Source: Myxococcales bacterium | GTDB lineage: Bacteria; Myxococcota_A; Polyangia; Polyangiales; Houyiibacteriaceae | Assembly (NCBI GenBank): GCA_029862185.1 | Contig: JAOTXX010000017.1 | Span: 1-58,036, forward strand | Reading direction: 5' to 3' | Length of the DNA stretch: 58,036 nt | Shown here: positions 49,810 to 58,036 of the stretch, piece by piece | Numbering within the stretch: the stretch's first letter is position 1 | How the letters are laid out: each line of letters opens with the position of its first letter | Position numbers and translations under genes: made by a program | Notes under the pieces: model-generated | Seen by the model: only the letters and a program-made list of their open reading frames with translations | Databases searched by the model: none | What the model was told of the DNA's origin: nothing

Positions 49810-51888
49810 CTACGGGCCGACCAGGTCGTTCTCGTCGCACGGGCCATCGCAAGGGTTCGAAACGACTCCGGTCTCGTAGAACTCTTTCAAGACAGGTCCA
49901 AGCGCTTCGAGCTCTGTCGCGCGGCCATGCGGGTCTCGCATGGTGTCATCCCAGTGCGGAATGTTTGTGATCGGCGGGTCCTCGTTGCCGAAGTCGATTT
50001 CGATCATCGCCGAGCCCGTGTGCTCGCCGCTCACGACTTCGAGGCCCCAGACGTCCCGGATCGTGTCCGCGAGATTGACGATACCGCCAATCGTTCGCGC
50101 CATGATGTGGGCCCCGAGGTTGGTCACCTGGTGATCGGCCTTGGACACTTGGATCAGCACCTCGTGTGCAGGCGTGCCGGGCAAGAGATTCGTTCGAATG
50201 TACTTCGAGTATCCGGTCGGCTCAGCGCGATCCCAGAGGCCTTGAATCAGCGCGAGGTTCATTTGAACGTCGAGGGCATTCCAGTTGTAGTTGCCGTAGA
50301 ACTGCGGCGCGAACTCATCGAAATTGACGCTCCTGTTGAGAAGCAAGTTGTACGACTGGCCCGGCACCGCGAGCAGCCCCCGTTCGATGTCGGTCGTCAG
50401 CGCCATGATGCTTGCACCCAAGATTCCACCCTGGCTCCCGCCGAAGTAGTAGCGCTTGGCTCCGTCGATGGTCGCGCCGCCGCAGTCGTTCGTGAGGGCT
50501 TGGTTCAGCTGGGTCGATGGTCCGCCGTCGGCTTCGCGTGACAAGGTCCTCATCGCCATCAGGAAGTTCAAGAAACCCTGATGCATCCGTTCGGGGATGG
50601 CGCGGAATGCGGAAACATCGCCGCCCACGATGGCCGGGATCAGTGTCGGAAGAACGTCATCGCTCGAGAATCCCTTCCAGTCCAAAGCAAATGCGGCAAA
50701 GTTTTCGGCGGCTGCGATCGGCTGAAAGCCCAAGACTTGCTCTTTAGCCCCGAGCTGGCCGTGACCGAACTCTACCAGGGCCGCCGGCATCACAGAGGCC
50801 GTCTCTGGCACGATCATCGCGGCCGAATACGGGAAGCTCCCGTTCTGTTCGGGCAAACCGTCGTCGCCCAGATTGAGCAGGCCGCCCGACTCGCCCTTCG
50901 TCATGTACAGAGGCATGTCGAACGTGATCTCGAGGCGGCAGGCAATTCCGCTGACGAGCTGCTCGTTCTTGAGCTCGATAGTGTACGGTACGCCGTCGGG
51001 GAAGCTCGCCAGCGCATCGTTGCGAATGTGTACCATGGCGCTGGTGTTGTTCTCGCGGCTTGCGGTGGTGAAGTCCCAGGCGATCTGAAGCTCTTCGCGC
51101 GGGATGCCGGCATCTGCGAGCGTCGCAAAGAGCTCCTCGAAGTGCGCGCGACGTGATTCGATCACGGGATCGTCCGAGGGCTCGTCGTCCCGCAAGGCCA
51201 GAAAACCAGCTGAAGGCGCGACCGGCATCCCTTCGCCGTCGAGCACATTCCGGATCGCCACGATGTATCGAGTCGCATCCTCCGGACGGATCGCAGGGCG
51301 CAGCATCAACGCTTGCTCTTGCCTAAGCGCCTCGAGGTCGCGGTTGATCGTGAAGTCAGGCTGGTCCTCGTTTGCGTCCACGCGAATCTTGGCCTGAACC
51401 ACGTACTCGTCGAGGTCGACCCAGTGGGCCAGACGCGCGCCCGTGTCCGCGTTGATGATGACCGTAGGAGACTCCGCGTTCAGCGAGTCCTCTATACTAT
51501 CCGGCGTTGCGAGTCCGGTGACGGTCGCGCCCGGGAAGTGTGTCATCGCCGCAATGCCTGGCGAGAAGCCGTCCATTTCATTGAAGGCATCGGGGTTCGA
51601 TCGGACGCCGGCCAGCGTTGCCGGCATCGTCGCCCCAGGCAGCGCGAGGCGAAGCCCCGTTACCGTCGTCGCGTCGGCCACGGTCCAGTAGTCGTTGGGA
51701 TAGGGAAAGCCACAGTAGCTCGGGGTCAAAGGATCGCAATCGAGCGGCGGCGTTCCAGCGGTTCCGCCTGTTCCACCCGCGCCGCCCGACCCGCCAGGCC
51801 CGGTCGCGCTGTTACTGTCGGTGCCGCAGCCGACGACGAAAAGAACTACGAATGCCAGGCTGGCAAGACAGGTGAGAGATCCATTCAT
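49810..51888 (-). CDS. Large lipoprotein with alpha/beta-hydrolase-like domain
   Basis: The 692-residue lipoprotein (lipobox Cys21) has a GGSGGAGGTGG spacer, then DCDPLTPSYCGFPYPNDYW and a long beta-rich domain. A likely hydrolase core contains the nucleophile elbow in RYYFGGSQGGILGASIMAL and a late His in SKADHQVTNLGAHIMA. Proteins of this kind are common in Myxococcota, and their substrates are unknown. It is exported and membrane-anchored. Confidence 0.75.
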   Translation of the reverse strand: MNGSLTCLASLAFVVLFVVGCGTDSNSATGPGGSGGAGGTGGTAGTPPLDCDPLTPSYCGFPYPNDYWTVADATTVTGLRLALPGATMPATLAGVRSNPDAFNEMDGFSPGIAAMTHFPGATVTGLATPDSIEDSLNAESPTVIINADTGARLAHWVDLDEYVVQAKIRVDANEDQPDFTINRDLEALRQEQALMLRPAIRPEDATRYIVAIRNVLDGEGMPVAPSAGFLALRDDEPSDDPVIESRRAHFEELFATLADAGIPREELQIAWDFTTASRENNTSAMVHIRNDALASFPDGVPYTIELKNEQLVSGIACRLEITFDMPLYMTKGESGGLLNLGDDGLPEQNGSFPYSAAMIVPETASVMPAALVEFGHGQLGAKEQVLGFQPIAAAENFAAFALDWKGFSSDDVLPTLIPAIVGGDVSAFRAIPERMHQGFLNFLMAMRTLSREADGGPSTQLNQALTNDCGGATIDGAKRYYFGGSQGGILGASIMALTTDIERGLLAVPGQSYNLLLNRSVNFDEFAPQFYGNYNWNALDVQMNLALIQGLWDRAEPTGYSKYIRTNLLPGTPAHEVLIQVSKADHQVTNLGAHIMARTIGGIVNLADTIRDVWGLEVVSGEHTGSAMIEIDFGNEDPPITNIPHWDDTMRDPHGRATELEALGPVLKEFYETGVVSNPCDGPCDENDLVGP

Positions 51889-51977
51889 GCCGCGGATGCT
51901 AGATGGCGAAGCAAGCCCTGTCTACAGCGCTTCGCTCGGCTCTTGAACTCTCTGTGAGATGCGTTCAAGAACGAAGA

Positions 51978-52778
51978 ATGAAAATCGCCGTCGTGACAGG
52001 AGCGGGCAAAGGCCTCGGCCGTGAAATCGCCAAGGGCCTTTCCGCAAAGCGGTTCACCGTGCTTGCGACCGACATCGACGAGGACGCTGCCCGCGTCACG
52101 GCAGAGTCTATCGGCGGCGGCGCTTGGTCGATGCATCAGGACGTCCGGGATCCCTCCTCGCATCGCGAGGTCGCTCGCGGCGCAGCGGAACGAGGCTCGC
52201 TCGAGCTCTGGGTGAACAACGCCGGCGTGCTTCACACCGGCCACGCCTGGGATCACGGCGACGAGCTCGTTCGACAGATGGTCGAGGTCAACGTTTTGGG
52301 CATGATCTGGGGGGCCCGTGCCGCGATTGCAGCCATGCGCGATGACGGCGGCCATCTGATCAACATCGCATCGCTCACGTCGATCACACCGGTGCCGGGT
52401 TTGGCCGTCTACGGAGCCACCAAGCAAGCGGTTCTGGGTTTCACGATCTCGCTTGCGGGCGATATCGAGCGCGCCAAATTGCCGATCAACGTGAGCGCGG
52501 TTTGCCCAGACGGAATCGACACCGACATGGTGAGCAGCCAGAGAGGCAACCCGCAAGCGGGCCTCGTCTTCGCCACGCGAAAGCTCTTGACTGTCGAAGA
52601 AGTGGCCGGCGTCGTCCTCGACCTGGTCGACAAGCCCAAGCTCGCCGTCAGTGTTCCTCGGTCCCGCGCTGCGCTCGCCCATGCGATGCGCCCCTTCCCG
52701 GCGATGAGCCTCAAGATACTCAAGCCGTTCCACCGCTTCGGCGAACGTCAGCGTCGAAAGTCCAACGGAGAGAGTTAG
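51978..52778 (+). CDS. Short-chain dehydrogenase/reductase
   Basis: The 266-residue classical SDR has TGAGKGLG (7-14), WVNNAGVLHTGH, INIASLTS and Y145-x3-K149 (YGATKQA). NAD(P)-dependent; the substrate is unknown. ATG 51978 is preferred over 51903. It overlaps the convergent MscS gene by 4 bp. A role as a 3-ketosteroid reductase for the locus 12 kb upstream is possible but has no support beyond family. Confidence 0.88.
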   Translation: MKIAVVTGAGKGLGREIAKGLSAKRFTVLATDIDEDAARVTAESIGGGAWSMHQDVRDPSSHREVARGAAERGSLELWVNNAGVLHTGHAWDHGDELVRQMVEVNVLGMIWGARAAIAAMRDDGGHLINIASLTSITPVPGLAVYGATKQAVLGFTISLAGDIERAKLPINVSAVCPDGIDTDMVSSQRGNPQAGLVFATRKLLTVEEVAGVVLDLVDKPKLAVSVPRSRAALAHAMRPFPAMSLKILKPFHRFGERQRRKSNGES

Positions 52779-54502
52779 GCCTCGCCGTCCCCACCGTCTT
52801 CGCGATAGATGTGGACGTCGCGCTGCGGGAATGGAATCGAAATGCCTTCTTCGTCGAAGCGCCGCTTCACCTCGCGCGTCACGTGCCAATAGACGTCCCA
52901 GTATTCGTCCGTCCTGCTCCACGGACGCACGATGAAATTCAACGATGATTCGCCGAGCTCGTGCAGCTGAATCACCGGCTCCGGATCTTTCAAGACCTTC
53001 TCGTAACCGGTCACGATCTCGCTGAGCAGCTGCTCGGCCTTTCGGATGTTGTCCGAGTATCCGATTCCGAATTTCATATCGACGCGACGCGTGTCCTGAT
53101 GTGTGACGTTCCGAATGACGCCTCCCCAGATCTGCTTGTTGGGCACGACGAGCAGTTGGTTGTCGAAGGTGAGCACCATGGTCGAAACGAGATTCATCTT
53201 GTCGACCTTGCCCGTGACCCCTCCCGCTTCGATGACGTCGCCCACATCGAACGGCCGGTAGACGAGGATCATCATTCCAGATGCGAAATTGGAGAGTGTA
53301 TCCTGCAATGCAAAGCCGATGATGAAGCCAGCGATGCCGAGGCCGGCCAGCAAAGGGCCCACCTCGATTCCGAGCTGCGCAATCGCAATGATGAAACCGA
53401 AAAGCAGGATCAGTCGCCCGGTCATCTTGATGAAGAAATCCCTGGCCAAGCTCGACACTTCGAGGTTCGAGCGGTCGATGGCGCGCCGGATCAGCCCTCG
53501 CCCGATCCGCGCTGCGATCCAGAACGCGAACAACACCAGTACGAACGCGAGAACCTGGAAGACGAGTGACGCGCCGTTGCTGCGAAACCAATCGGCAGCG
53601 TCGGCCAGCCATGATTCCGCGAGTCCTGAGGCAACGTCTTTGTCGAAGACGTCTTGGGAGAGCTTCCCGGTCGCGACGATGATTCCCTGCCTGAGCTGAG
53701 CGGTCTCGAGCCCGTATTCATCCATCAACTGGACGTTTACACGTTGGCTTTCGGCAAGCGCGTCTCGTTGCTTCTTGAGGGAGGCGAGCTGCTTCTGCGC
53801 CTCGCCATCCTTGTCGGCCCCAGTGCGTGCTGCGATCTCATCGATCTCTTCCTTCGTTGCCTGCAGCAGCCCGGCAGTGACGTCTGCACGGATCTGGAGG
53901 CGCGCGACGAGGTATTCAGAGTCCGCTTTCACATCGAGACCGAGCATTTTTTGCTGGTCGATGTTCGTGTCCAAGTACTTGAGCAAGCGGCTGGAAGTTG
54001 AAAGTTTTCTGCTGAGCTCGCTGCGTGCCTTCTGCGCTTCCTCGGGACTGCCTTTCGTCGCCACGTCCACCAGCTCGACGGATTCCTTCCCGGTCTCTTC
54101 CAACTTTTCTCGCATCGCTCGCGCGTCTTTTTGAAGTAGCTCCGTGGCCGTCGCGCGGCCTTGCGCGGCTTTCGCTCCGGCGTCCTCGGCATTGACGACG
54201 AGCTGCACCAGCTTTTCGACGTCCCGTCGATATCGAGCCCGCCGTTCCGACACCTCCTTTTCGAGCATGAGGGCCGCCGCCCGGTCAGGATCTTCCTCAA
54301 TCTTCTGCCGCAGCTCTTCGAGAAGTGACCCGCGTCGCTGCAAGTCCGCGACCAGCTTTTGGATCTCGTCCGCGGCGCTCTTCTGTTTAGCGCTTTGGCC
54401 ATCCTGTCCCAGTGCCGCCAGCGGCAACAGTGAATTGAGCGTCACCGTGAGTAAGAAGATCGAGGCGAGCAGAAGCCGCCCGTGTTGCTTCGCAATTTGC
54501 AT
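52775..54502 (-). CDS. MscS-type mechanosensitive channel with coiled-coil N-terminal region
   Basis: The 575-residue protein has a signal peptide (about 1-33), a coiled-coil region (about 40-290), helices near 300-345 and 375-430, and the MscS core. The core motifs are GLGIAGFIIGFALQDTLSNFASGM, YRPFDVGDVIEAGGVTGKV and LLVVPNKQIWGGVIRNVT. It opens under tension. It is a shorter relative of the 17693-21001 channel. The start at 54502 (MQIAKQHG) gives a clean signal peptide; the longer reading from 54589 does not. Confidence 0.9.
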   Translation of the reverse strand: MQIAKQHGRLLLASIFLLTVTLNSLLPLAALGQDGQSAKQKSAADEIQKLVADLQRRGSLLEELRQKIEEDPDRAAALMLEKEVSERRARYRRDVEKLVQLVVNAEDAGAKAAQGRATATELLQKDARAMREKLEETGKESVELVDVATKGSPEEAQKARSELSRKLSTSSRLLKYLDTNIDQQKMLGLDVKADSEYLVARLQIRADVTAGLLQATKEEIDEIAARTGADKDGEAQKQLASLKKQRDALAESQRVNVQLMDEYGLETAQLRQGIIVATGKLSQDVFDKDVASGLAESWLADAADWFRSNGASLVFQVLAFVLVLFAFWIAARIGRGLIRRAIDRSNLEVSSLARDFFIKMTGRLILLFGFIIAIAQLGIEVGPLLAGLGIAGFIIGFALQDTLSNFASGMMILVYRPFDVGDVIEAGGVTGKVDKMNLVSTMVLTFDNQLLVVPNKQIWGGVIRNVTHQDTRRVDMKFGIGYSDNIRKAEQLLSEIVTGYEKVLKDPEPVIQLHELGESSLNFIVRPWSRTDEYWDVYWHVTREVKRRFDEEGISIPFPQRDVHIYREDGGDGEA

Positions 54503-54653
54503 AGTCAATCCCCGTGAAGCTCCATTGCCGGGTCGATGAATCGACCCCAAGCGAACGCTAGAGCTAGTCGAAGTCGCACCTGCCCTCAAGGCGGCCCGGG
54601 CGTTGAAAGCCAGGGACTCGCGGGATAAGGTCGCGCCAAACGTGGAGGTTGAG

Positions 54654-55415
54654 ATGAGGATGAACGGCTTACGATGGACCGCGCTTTCGATCGCGCTTTG
54701 GCTGCCCGCGACGCTGGTATCCGCCCAGTGGGATGCATCGACCGAGGAAGGTGGTTACACCGGTGCCACGACGGCTCCAGCGCAGCCGCCGGCCCCACCG
54801 GACCAGATGGTCGCCACTACCCCGTACCCGGGCGTTCAGCAGCCGGATGAGAAGAAGGGTCTGGAAGTGGGTTTCACTTGGTCGATCGGGATCGGCGTGC
54901 CGATCGCATTAGACGTTCCGCTCGACGTCGTTCGCCCCGGAGCCAACATCTTCTTCTTTGGCGGCGCCGACTTCGGCTGGTTCATCATCGGTGGCTCCAC
55001 CGGCCTGCAGTGGATGCCGATCGATTTCGGAGATGGATTCACACCTCCGGGGACGAGCGACAATTTGACCGGCCGTCGCCCGCTAACGCGCATCTATCTC
55101 TCGCTTCCTGAGGTCCGCTTCCAGGTGCCCGATCTCAAAGTCGTGCTTCCGTACATCACCGGTTCGTTCGACATGAACTTCTGGAACTTCGCGGAGACGG
55201 CGGTCGGCTGCGGCTACTGGTACTGTTCTCAATACAGCGTGTACCGTTTCACGCCCGGCTTCACCGGGAAGGCAGGCGTCGCGTTCAACATCAACGAGAG
55301 CGGTGTCCACATCGATGTAGGCTTCCAGTACTCACTCACGGGCAAGGGCAACTTCTTCGGTAGCCGCAACTGGTGGCTGGCCCCCTTCGTCGGCGTTCTC
55401 GTCCGACGGAGGTAG
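54654..55415 (+). CDS. Exported beta-barrel-like protein
   Basis: The 253-residue protein has a signal peptide (about 1-25, ...VSAQW), a Pro-rich linker and then barrel-type strands (EVGFTWSIGIGVPIALDV, ANIFFFGGADFGWFIIGG, GKAGVAFNINESGVHIDVGF). It probably sits in the outer membrane. ATG 54654 follows GGAGG with 5-nt spacing; the reading from 54603 is rejected. Function unknown. Confidence 0.7.
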   Translation: MRMNGLRWTALSIALWLPATLVSAQWDASTEEGGYTGATTAPAQPPAPPDQMVATTPYPGVQQPDEKKGLEVGFTWSIGIGVPIALDVPLDVVRPGANIFFFGGADFGWFIIGGSTGLQWMPIDFGDGFTPPGTSDNLTGRRPLTRIYLSLPEVRFQVPDLKVVLPYITGSFDMNFWNFAETAVGCGYWYCSQYSVYRFTPGFTGKAGVAFNINESGVHIDVGFQYSLTGKGNFFGSRNWWLAPFVGVLVRRR

Positions 55416-55425
55416 GCCGCCTCAA

Positions 55426-56397
55426 TTAGCGGCGGCCACCACCTCGCCGGCCGCCGCTTCGGCTTCCGCTACTCCGATTGCCGCTCCGATTGCTGCGACT
55501 GCTTCGGCCACTCGTACCGGGTTGGTTGCCGCTGCTTCCTCGATTGCTGCCCGTGCTAGCGCCGCCCCGATTGGAAGGCTGGGTTGAAGGCCTGGTGCTT
55601 GGCGGCCTACCACCTTGATTCGGAGGGCGACCAGAGCTGGGTGGCCTCCCGGTACTTGGTGGCCTTCCGCCATGACTCGGAGGCCGGCTGCGCGGTGGAG
55701 GGTGGTATGGGCGTCGGTGCGTATGGGAGTAGCGATAGCGCGCGCTGCGGTACGCCGGAGGGCGGCGGTAATACGCGTGCCGATGATACCAGTGGTAGTG
55801 GTAGTACGGGTGCCAGACCGGAAAGAGGATGAGTGGCGCCACGTACACGCCTGTCCAAACGTACACCGTGGTCGTCGACGTTTTCGGAGCGGGCTGTTCG
55901 GCGGAGGCGGTCGGAGCCTGCTCGGCGCTGGCCGCCACGTCTGGACCTCCCGGCGCGGCGGTCGGGCTATAGACGGCCTTCTTCGTTCCTGGCTTCGCCC
56001 AACCTGCGCTGTAGAACACCCATTGCTTGCCGTCCCATTCCCAGCGCGGCGGCACCAAAATCATGTTCTTGACTCTGTAGATCCACTCGCCGCTCTTCCA
56101 TTCGAATTGCTCTCCGGTCCATATCCAATGACCGGGCAGCCACTGGTACGAAGTCTTGGCGAGGAGCTCGGCAGACGGCTGCTGTTCTTCGAGTGATTCG
56201 GGGGTCGCGGGGTGAGGAGGGCGGTCATCGGTGCCACCAATCGCGGGCGCTTCGGCCGGCGGTGCGTTTTCGGGCGGAGCCGGCATGTCTTTGGGGACCT
56301 CGTCCGCCGAGCGAACGTCGTCACCTTCGGTGGCGTCCTGCGCAGAAGCGAACGCAGGAATTCCAGAGGCGAGTAGAATCACGATGAGTAGTCGCAT
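55426..56397 (-). CDS. Secreted YXWXXGHW-type repeat protein with Arg/Ser/Pro-rich tail
   Basis: The 323-residue protein has a signal peptide (1-20, ...FASAQ). Two or more copies of a W-rich repeat follow (SYQWLPGHWIWTG, FEWKSGEWIYR, RWEWDGKQWVF). The helix YVWTGVYVAPLILFPVW comes next, then a His/Tyr-rich stretch and a long low-complexity C terminus of GRPPS and (SR)n-type repeats. Similar W-rich repeats occur in envelope proteins of unknown role. The tail is very basic and could bind nucleic acid or polysaccharide. Confidence 0.7.
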   Translation of the reverse strand: MRLLIVILLASGIPAFASAQDATEGDDVRSADEVPKDMPAPPENAPPAEAPAIGGTDDRPPHPATPESLEEQQPSAELLAKTSYQWLPGHWIWTGEQFEWKSGEWIYRVKNMILVPPRWEWDGKQWVFYSAGWAKPGTKKAVYSPTAAPGGPDVAASAEQAPTASAEQPAPKTSTTTVYVWTGVYVAPLILFPVWHPYYHYHWYHRHAYYRRPPAYRSARYRYSHTHRRPYHPPPRSRPPSHGGRPPSTGRPPSSGRPPNQGGRPPSTRPSTQPSNRGGASTGSNRGSSGNQPGTSGRSSRSNRSGNRSSGSRSGGRRGGGRR

Positions 56398-56425
56398 ACC
56401 GGTTTCGACCTAGACCCGGAGACCC

Positions 56426-56815
56426 TTATTCACCGCCATCAAGTCGGACCGCAATGAACGCCCAGTTCTTCTTCGAGCCTCGGATGCGTCCGCCCCAATC
56501 GGCCATCATCATTTGCCAGCCGTACTTCTTGCGAAGCGCGCGAAGACCCGCCTGCTTGTCGGCCGCATCGTCGACGAGTCGCGCGGTGCCTTCGTGCCAA
56601 GGCCCCTTGAGCCCGCCGCGGACGTTGCACGCCGCGATGCGGATTTTCGGGTTTCGCCGCAATCGCTTCACCTTGTACGAGTCCCCGTTGCTGAAAATCA
56701 CCAGCTCGTTCCCGTCGCGGCCCACCCAGACGGGCGTTTGCACCCCCGTTCCGTTCTTTCGGAAGGTCTCGAGGTTTACGTACCGTGCTTTGCCTAGGTC
56801 ATCGATGGCCGCCAT
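56426..56815 (-). CDS. PPOX-fold flavin/F420-type oxidoreductase
   Basis: The 129-residue protein has the split-barrel PPOX pattern (ARYVNLETFRKNGTGVQTPVWV, ELVIFSNGDSYKVKRLRRNPKIRIA). It fits the small 'PPOX class F420-dependent' group, but cofactor choice (FMN or F420) cannot be told from sequence alone. It stands alone between two leftward genes. Confidence 0.78.
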   Translation of the reverse strand: MAAIDDLGKARYVNLETFRKNGTGVQTPVWVGRDGNELVIFSNGDSYKVKRLRRNPKIRIAACNVRGGLKGPWHEGTARLVDDAADKQAGLRALRKKYGWQMMMADWGGRIRGSKKNWAFIAVRLDGGE

Positions 56816-56871
56816 CGCCCGATCATAACGCGCTTTGGCCAGGGCGCATCTACTGCTTCAAGCCCACGGCT

Positions 56872-58036
56872 TCAGAATCTCGTAATGCCCCGGGTGTAGT
56901 AGCGAATCCAACCCTCGGTCGGCCGGCTCGCGCTAGGTAGAACGGGTTCTCGATCCAAATCCGATCGGCAATCGCCCATGCCGTACTGCGGGTCGGTCGT
57001 ACTCTCGGCAATCACCAAGTACATGCCCCTCGGCGACATTTCGATCCGACGCACAACGACGCCCAGGACATCGGAAAGAGAGCCGACTAGCGTATCGATG
57101 CCTCGATCGATCTGAATCGCGCCCTCACCGCCCGGCGCAAACGTTTCCCGAACACCGTTGATGAACGTTGGAACGAACCTGTTGTTGCAGAGCACCTTGG
57201 CCCACGGATACCCCTGATGCGCGATGACGACCGACGATTGGTCGACTACGAACGATCCTTTGCCGTGACTGTCGACTGAGGGGGTACCGCAGTAGCGGAA
57301 CGAAACGTCTTTGTCGCCGCACTGGCCGACGAAAGGCAGTATTTCTAAAAAGAACGCGCCAATCGCTTGGTCGAAGCGATACCAGTGATCGGGTGCGGCG
57401 GAGATTTCGCTATTCGCATGGAAGTACTGCTTGAAGCACATCTGCGGCACGCCGGTATCTTCGGACAGCCGATAGTGAAATTCGGGGCTCGCGTTGACGT
57501 TGGGCCGGATGCCCAGCGTTCCGTCCACCCACAGCATCGCGTTGACCTCGGTCCGAGACTGCGGCTCGGTGGTCTCGATCATTTCATCGATGAAGCGTTC
57601 TGCGAGGCCTCGGTTCCCCAAGGCGCCTCCGAGGCCTGCCGTGTAGTACGCATTCTCGAGACGGTGCTCCCACTCCCAAGGAATGAAAAACGAGCAGGCA
57701 CCGATGTCCATGCTGTATGCGTGCCATCCGGTGTTGCCGAGCTCGACGGTGACTTCGGCCTCGGGATCCCAGCTGTAGTCGAAAAACGTTCCCGAGCTCT
57801 CCTGAGCCGCCGCGCCCTGAGGCGGGCTGCTTGCATTGCTGTGCTTGAAACCATGACTGGCCCAAATTAGGCGGTTCCATGCGTCCCCGTGCCAGCGGTA
57901 CATGCCGCTGGCGATGTCCCCAAATTCCCCCTCTGCTCGGCTCTTCGTAGGAGACAACCAAATGTCGAGATCGTTTCCCGAACCAGTCGAGTACTCGAGC
58001 ACGCGACCGCCACAGTGATTGCGGCCCTGCCGCTGG
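56872..58036 (-). CDS. Hypothetical protein, 5' end cut by the window edge
   Basis: The reading frame runs open from its stop at 56872 to the right edge of the window (QRQGRNHCGGRVLEYSTGS... just inside), so the true start lies outside and the GTG at 58002 is not a reliable start. Visible parts are Trp/Gly/Asp-rich with segments such as DIASGMYRWHGDAWNRLIWASHG, WHAYSMDIGACSFFIPWEWEHRL and MSPRGMYLVIAEST. No family recognised; an exported or secreted role is likely from the composition and neighbours. Confidence 0.6.
   Translation of the reverse strand, partial: QRQGRNHCGGRVLEYSTGSGNDLDIWLSPTKSRAEGEFGDIASGMYRWHGDAWNRLIWASHGFKHSNASSPPQGAAAQESSGTFFDYSWDPEAEVTVELGNTGWHAYSMDIGACSFFIPWEWEHRLENAYYTAGLGGALGNRGLAERFIDEMIETTEPQSRTEVNAMLWVDGTLGIRPNVNASPEFHYRLSEDTGVPQMCFKQYFHANSEISAAPDHWYRFDQAIGAFFLEILPFVGQCGDKDVSFRYCGTPSVDSHGKGSFVVDQSSVVIAHQGYPWAKVLCNNRFVPTFINGVRETFAPGGEGAIQIDRGIDTLVGSLSDVLGVVVRRIEMSPRGMYLVIAESTTDPQYGMGDCRSDLDREPVLPSASRPTEGWIRYYTRGITRF

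Noticed and set aside
49144-50541. 465-residue plus-strand frame
   Set aside because: It covers the membrane protein gene in another frame and the antisense of the hydrolase-fold lipoprotein.
51885-53612. 575-residue minus-strand frame
   Set aside because: It lies in another frame across the SDR and MscS genes, is very Arg/His-rich, and has no motif.
56938-56951. TAGAACGGGTTCTC, a near match to the 31364 palindrome
   Set aside because: It lies inside a coding region and is not a perfect dyad, so it is probably chance.
1-58036. Search for CRISPR arrays, tRNA genes, IS elements or prophage
   Set aside because: No regularly spaced repeats, T-loop/anticodon patterns, transposase motifs or phage structural genes were seen by eye.

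Overview
The window reads as chromosomal DNA of a Myxococcota (deltaproteobacterial-type) bacterium. The support is indirect: high GC; many lipoproteins whose signal peptide is followed by a Gly/Ser/Ala-rich 'GGSGG' spacer (172-1536, 14436-16634, 49810-51888); a DUF1552/DUF1592 gene pair; an orphan-type gspC; two large MscS-family channels; and several GTG starts. I see no rRNA, tRNA, CRISPR array, transposase or phage gene, and strand changes are frequent.

Layout. 1-7.2 kb: a lipoprotein, then a leftward rfbBACD (dTDP-L-rhamnose) operon that runs into a FadL-like outer-membrane protein, plus another barrel-like protein. 7.3-22 kb: the DUF1552/DUF1592 pair, a small membrane protein, an AI-2E-type permease, a GH88/GH105-like lipoprotein, small unknowns, an FG-GAP/VCBS lipoprotein, tesB, a giant MscS-type channel and gspC. 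22-24.5 kb: a CPBP protease and a GNAT plus cyclic-nucleotide-domain fusion.

24.55-40.15 kb is the most interesting region, and it looks like a sterol locus. It holds a bacterial CYP51 (sterol 14-alpha-demethylase) with its small CxxHxxC ferredoxin, and a membrane protein that closely matches plant cycloeucalenol cycloisomerase (CPI1) translationally coupled to CYP51. It also has an EXPERA/EBP-like membrane protein, a sterol-desaturase/C4-methyl-oxidase family protein, an NSDHL/ERG26-like 3-beta-HSD/C4-decarboxylase and a membrane-tailed flavin/[2Fe-2S] reductase. Interleaved are genes with a catabolic look: a class I extradiol dioxygenase with all its ligands, a meta-cleavage-product hydrolase preceded by a perfect TAGAACGCGTTCTA palindrome (like the mycobacterial KstR operator), a GMC oxidoreductase/ALDH operon, an orphan DctP and a TetR regulator. 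No oxidosqualene cyclase, squalene epoxidase or C14-reductase lies in the window, so the start of the pathway must be elsewhere.

40.5-58 kb: a poly-gamma-glutamate-type pgsB-pgsC-pgsW operon behind a 408-bp leader, then envelope genes (SLT/M23 peptidase, L,D-transpeptidase), a cytosolic-type sulfotransferase, a TauE-like permease, a large hydrolase-fold lipoprotein, an SDR, a second MscS channel, a barrel protein, a low-complexity secreted protein, a PPOX-fold protein and a gene cut by the right edge.

All family calls come from reading motifs and from memory of family sequences; no database search was run.
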